From NCBI GenBank assembly GCA_050247435.1, contig JBFWUF010000026.1:49057-113056 (forward strand): a DNA stretch of 64,000 nucleotides, given 5' to 3'. Shown here one piece after another: positions 63,878 through 64,000 of this stretch (position 1 is its first letter; every line of letters starts with the position of its first letter). Source of the stretch: JAJVID01 sp050247435. GTDB taxonomy: Bacteria; Acidobacteriota; Blastocatellia; RBC074. A model generated the notes under the pieces. That model saw nothing but the letters and a program-made list of their open reading frames with translations, was not told the DNA's origin and ran no database searches. A program made the position numbers and the translations under genes.

Positions 63878-64000
63878 GTAAGTCGCAAAAAGTTCTTTGA
63901 CAAAACCTTAAGACGTCAACCAGAAGTTCCCAGACAGAACACCTGCCTTGATGAGGCGCTCTTGGGGGCTCAGGTTATAGACGTGACGGCACGCAATCAT

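Overview
The window looks like chromosomal DNA of a soil-type Acidobacteriota, perhaps Blastocatellia or a Solibacter relative. The evidence is moderately GC-rich coding DNA with two large Oar-like TonB receptors carrying N-terminal carboxypeptidase-regulatory domains, a PSD1/DUF1501 pair, a CRTAC1 (FG-GAP plus ASPIC/UnbV) protein beside a TPR lipoprotein-like partner, quinoprotein propellers and many exported hydrolases. The phylum is an inference from gene content. No rRNA, tRNA, CRISPR array, prophage or insertion sequence was recognised.

Layout. 0-8.2 kb (mostly minus): a Fis-type DNA-binding remnant, a small membrane protein, a secreted amidohydrolase, and a DUF1501/PSD1 pair that is split by a ParE-type toxin-antitoxin pair plus an AlkD-like DNA glycosylase. 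8.3-15.6 kb: an orphan ParA ATPase, an exported trypsin-like protease, Uma2, a GHL10 hydrolase and a fused AmiE-like/NamZ muropeptide enzyme. 15.7-20.9 kb: a Tat-exported vanadium haloperoxidase, an S41 protease and an amidohydrolase-2 protein. 20.9-28.4 kb: a co-directional set of exported proteins (MBL hydrolase, intradiol dioxygenase-like, hydrolase-TPR, Kelch, DUF1579-like) preceded by a probable ECF promoter, then a methyltransferase and an esterase. 28.5-37.8 kb: LytTR regulator and LytS-type kinase, then an ECF sigma / Kelch-bearing anti-sigma pair and a TonB receptor. 38.3-48 kb: serine hydrolase, DUF2784, and a stress-flavoured block (GH15, response regulator, Hsp20, PEBP, CapA, PRPP synthetase), then a HEAT-repeat protein. 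48.3-64 kb (all plus): GntR regulator, TonB receptor, TPR, CRTAC1, two quinoprotein-like propellers, HicBA, a haem-c/HhH protein, SGNH hydrolase, EthD, a TIM-barrel isomerase and a Gfo/Idh oxidoreductase.

Two cross-cutting signals stand out. First, at least eight loci carry long imperfect inverted repeats whose arms are degenerate tandem runs of a short word (ATTAGCCAT-, GGTGGCTGGT-, CGCAGAGAA-, GAATGAACAC-, GTGACGAAT-, AAAAGGC- and CAAAGGG-type). The words differ between loci but the architecture is the same. Two of them lie inside adjacent genes and encode the signal peptides: the purine arm gives the Lys/Arg n-region and the pyrimidine arm the Leu/Phe/Pro h-region. Second, the sequence upstream of the ECF sigma gene and that upstream of the exported-protein operon near 25.8 kb share a nearly identical GGAAGAAA-N15-GTCTAAATG block. 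This suggests an autoregulated sigma factor with a five-gene secreted regulon inside the same window.
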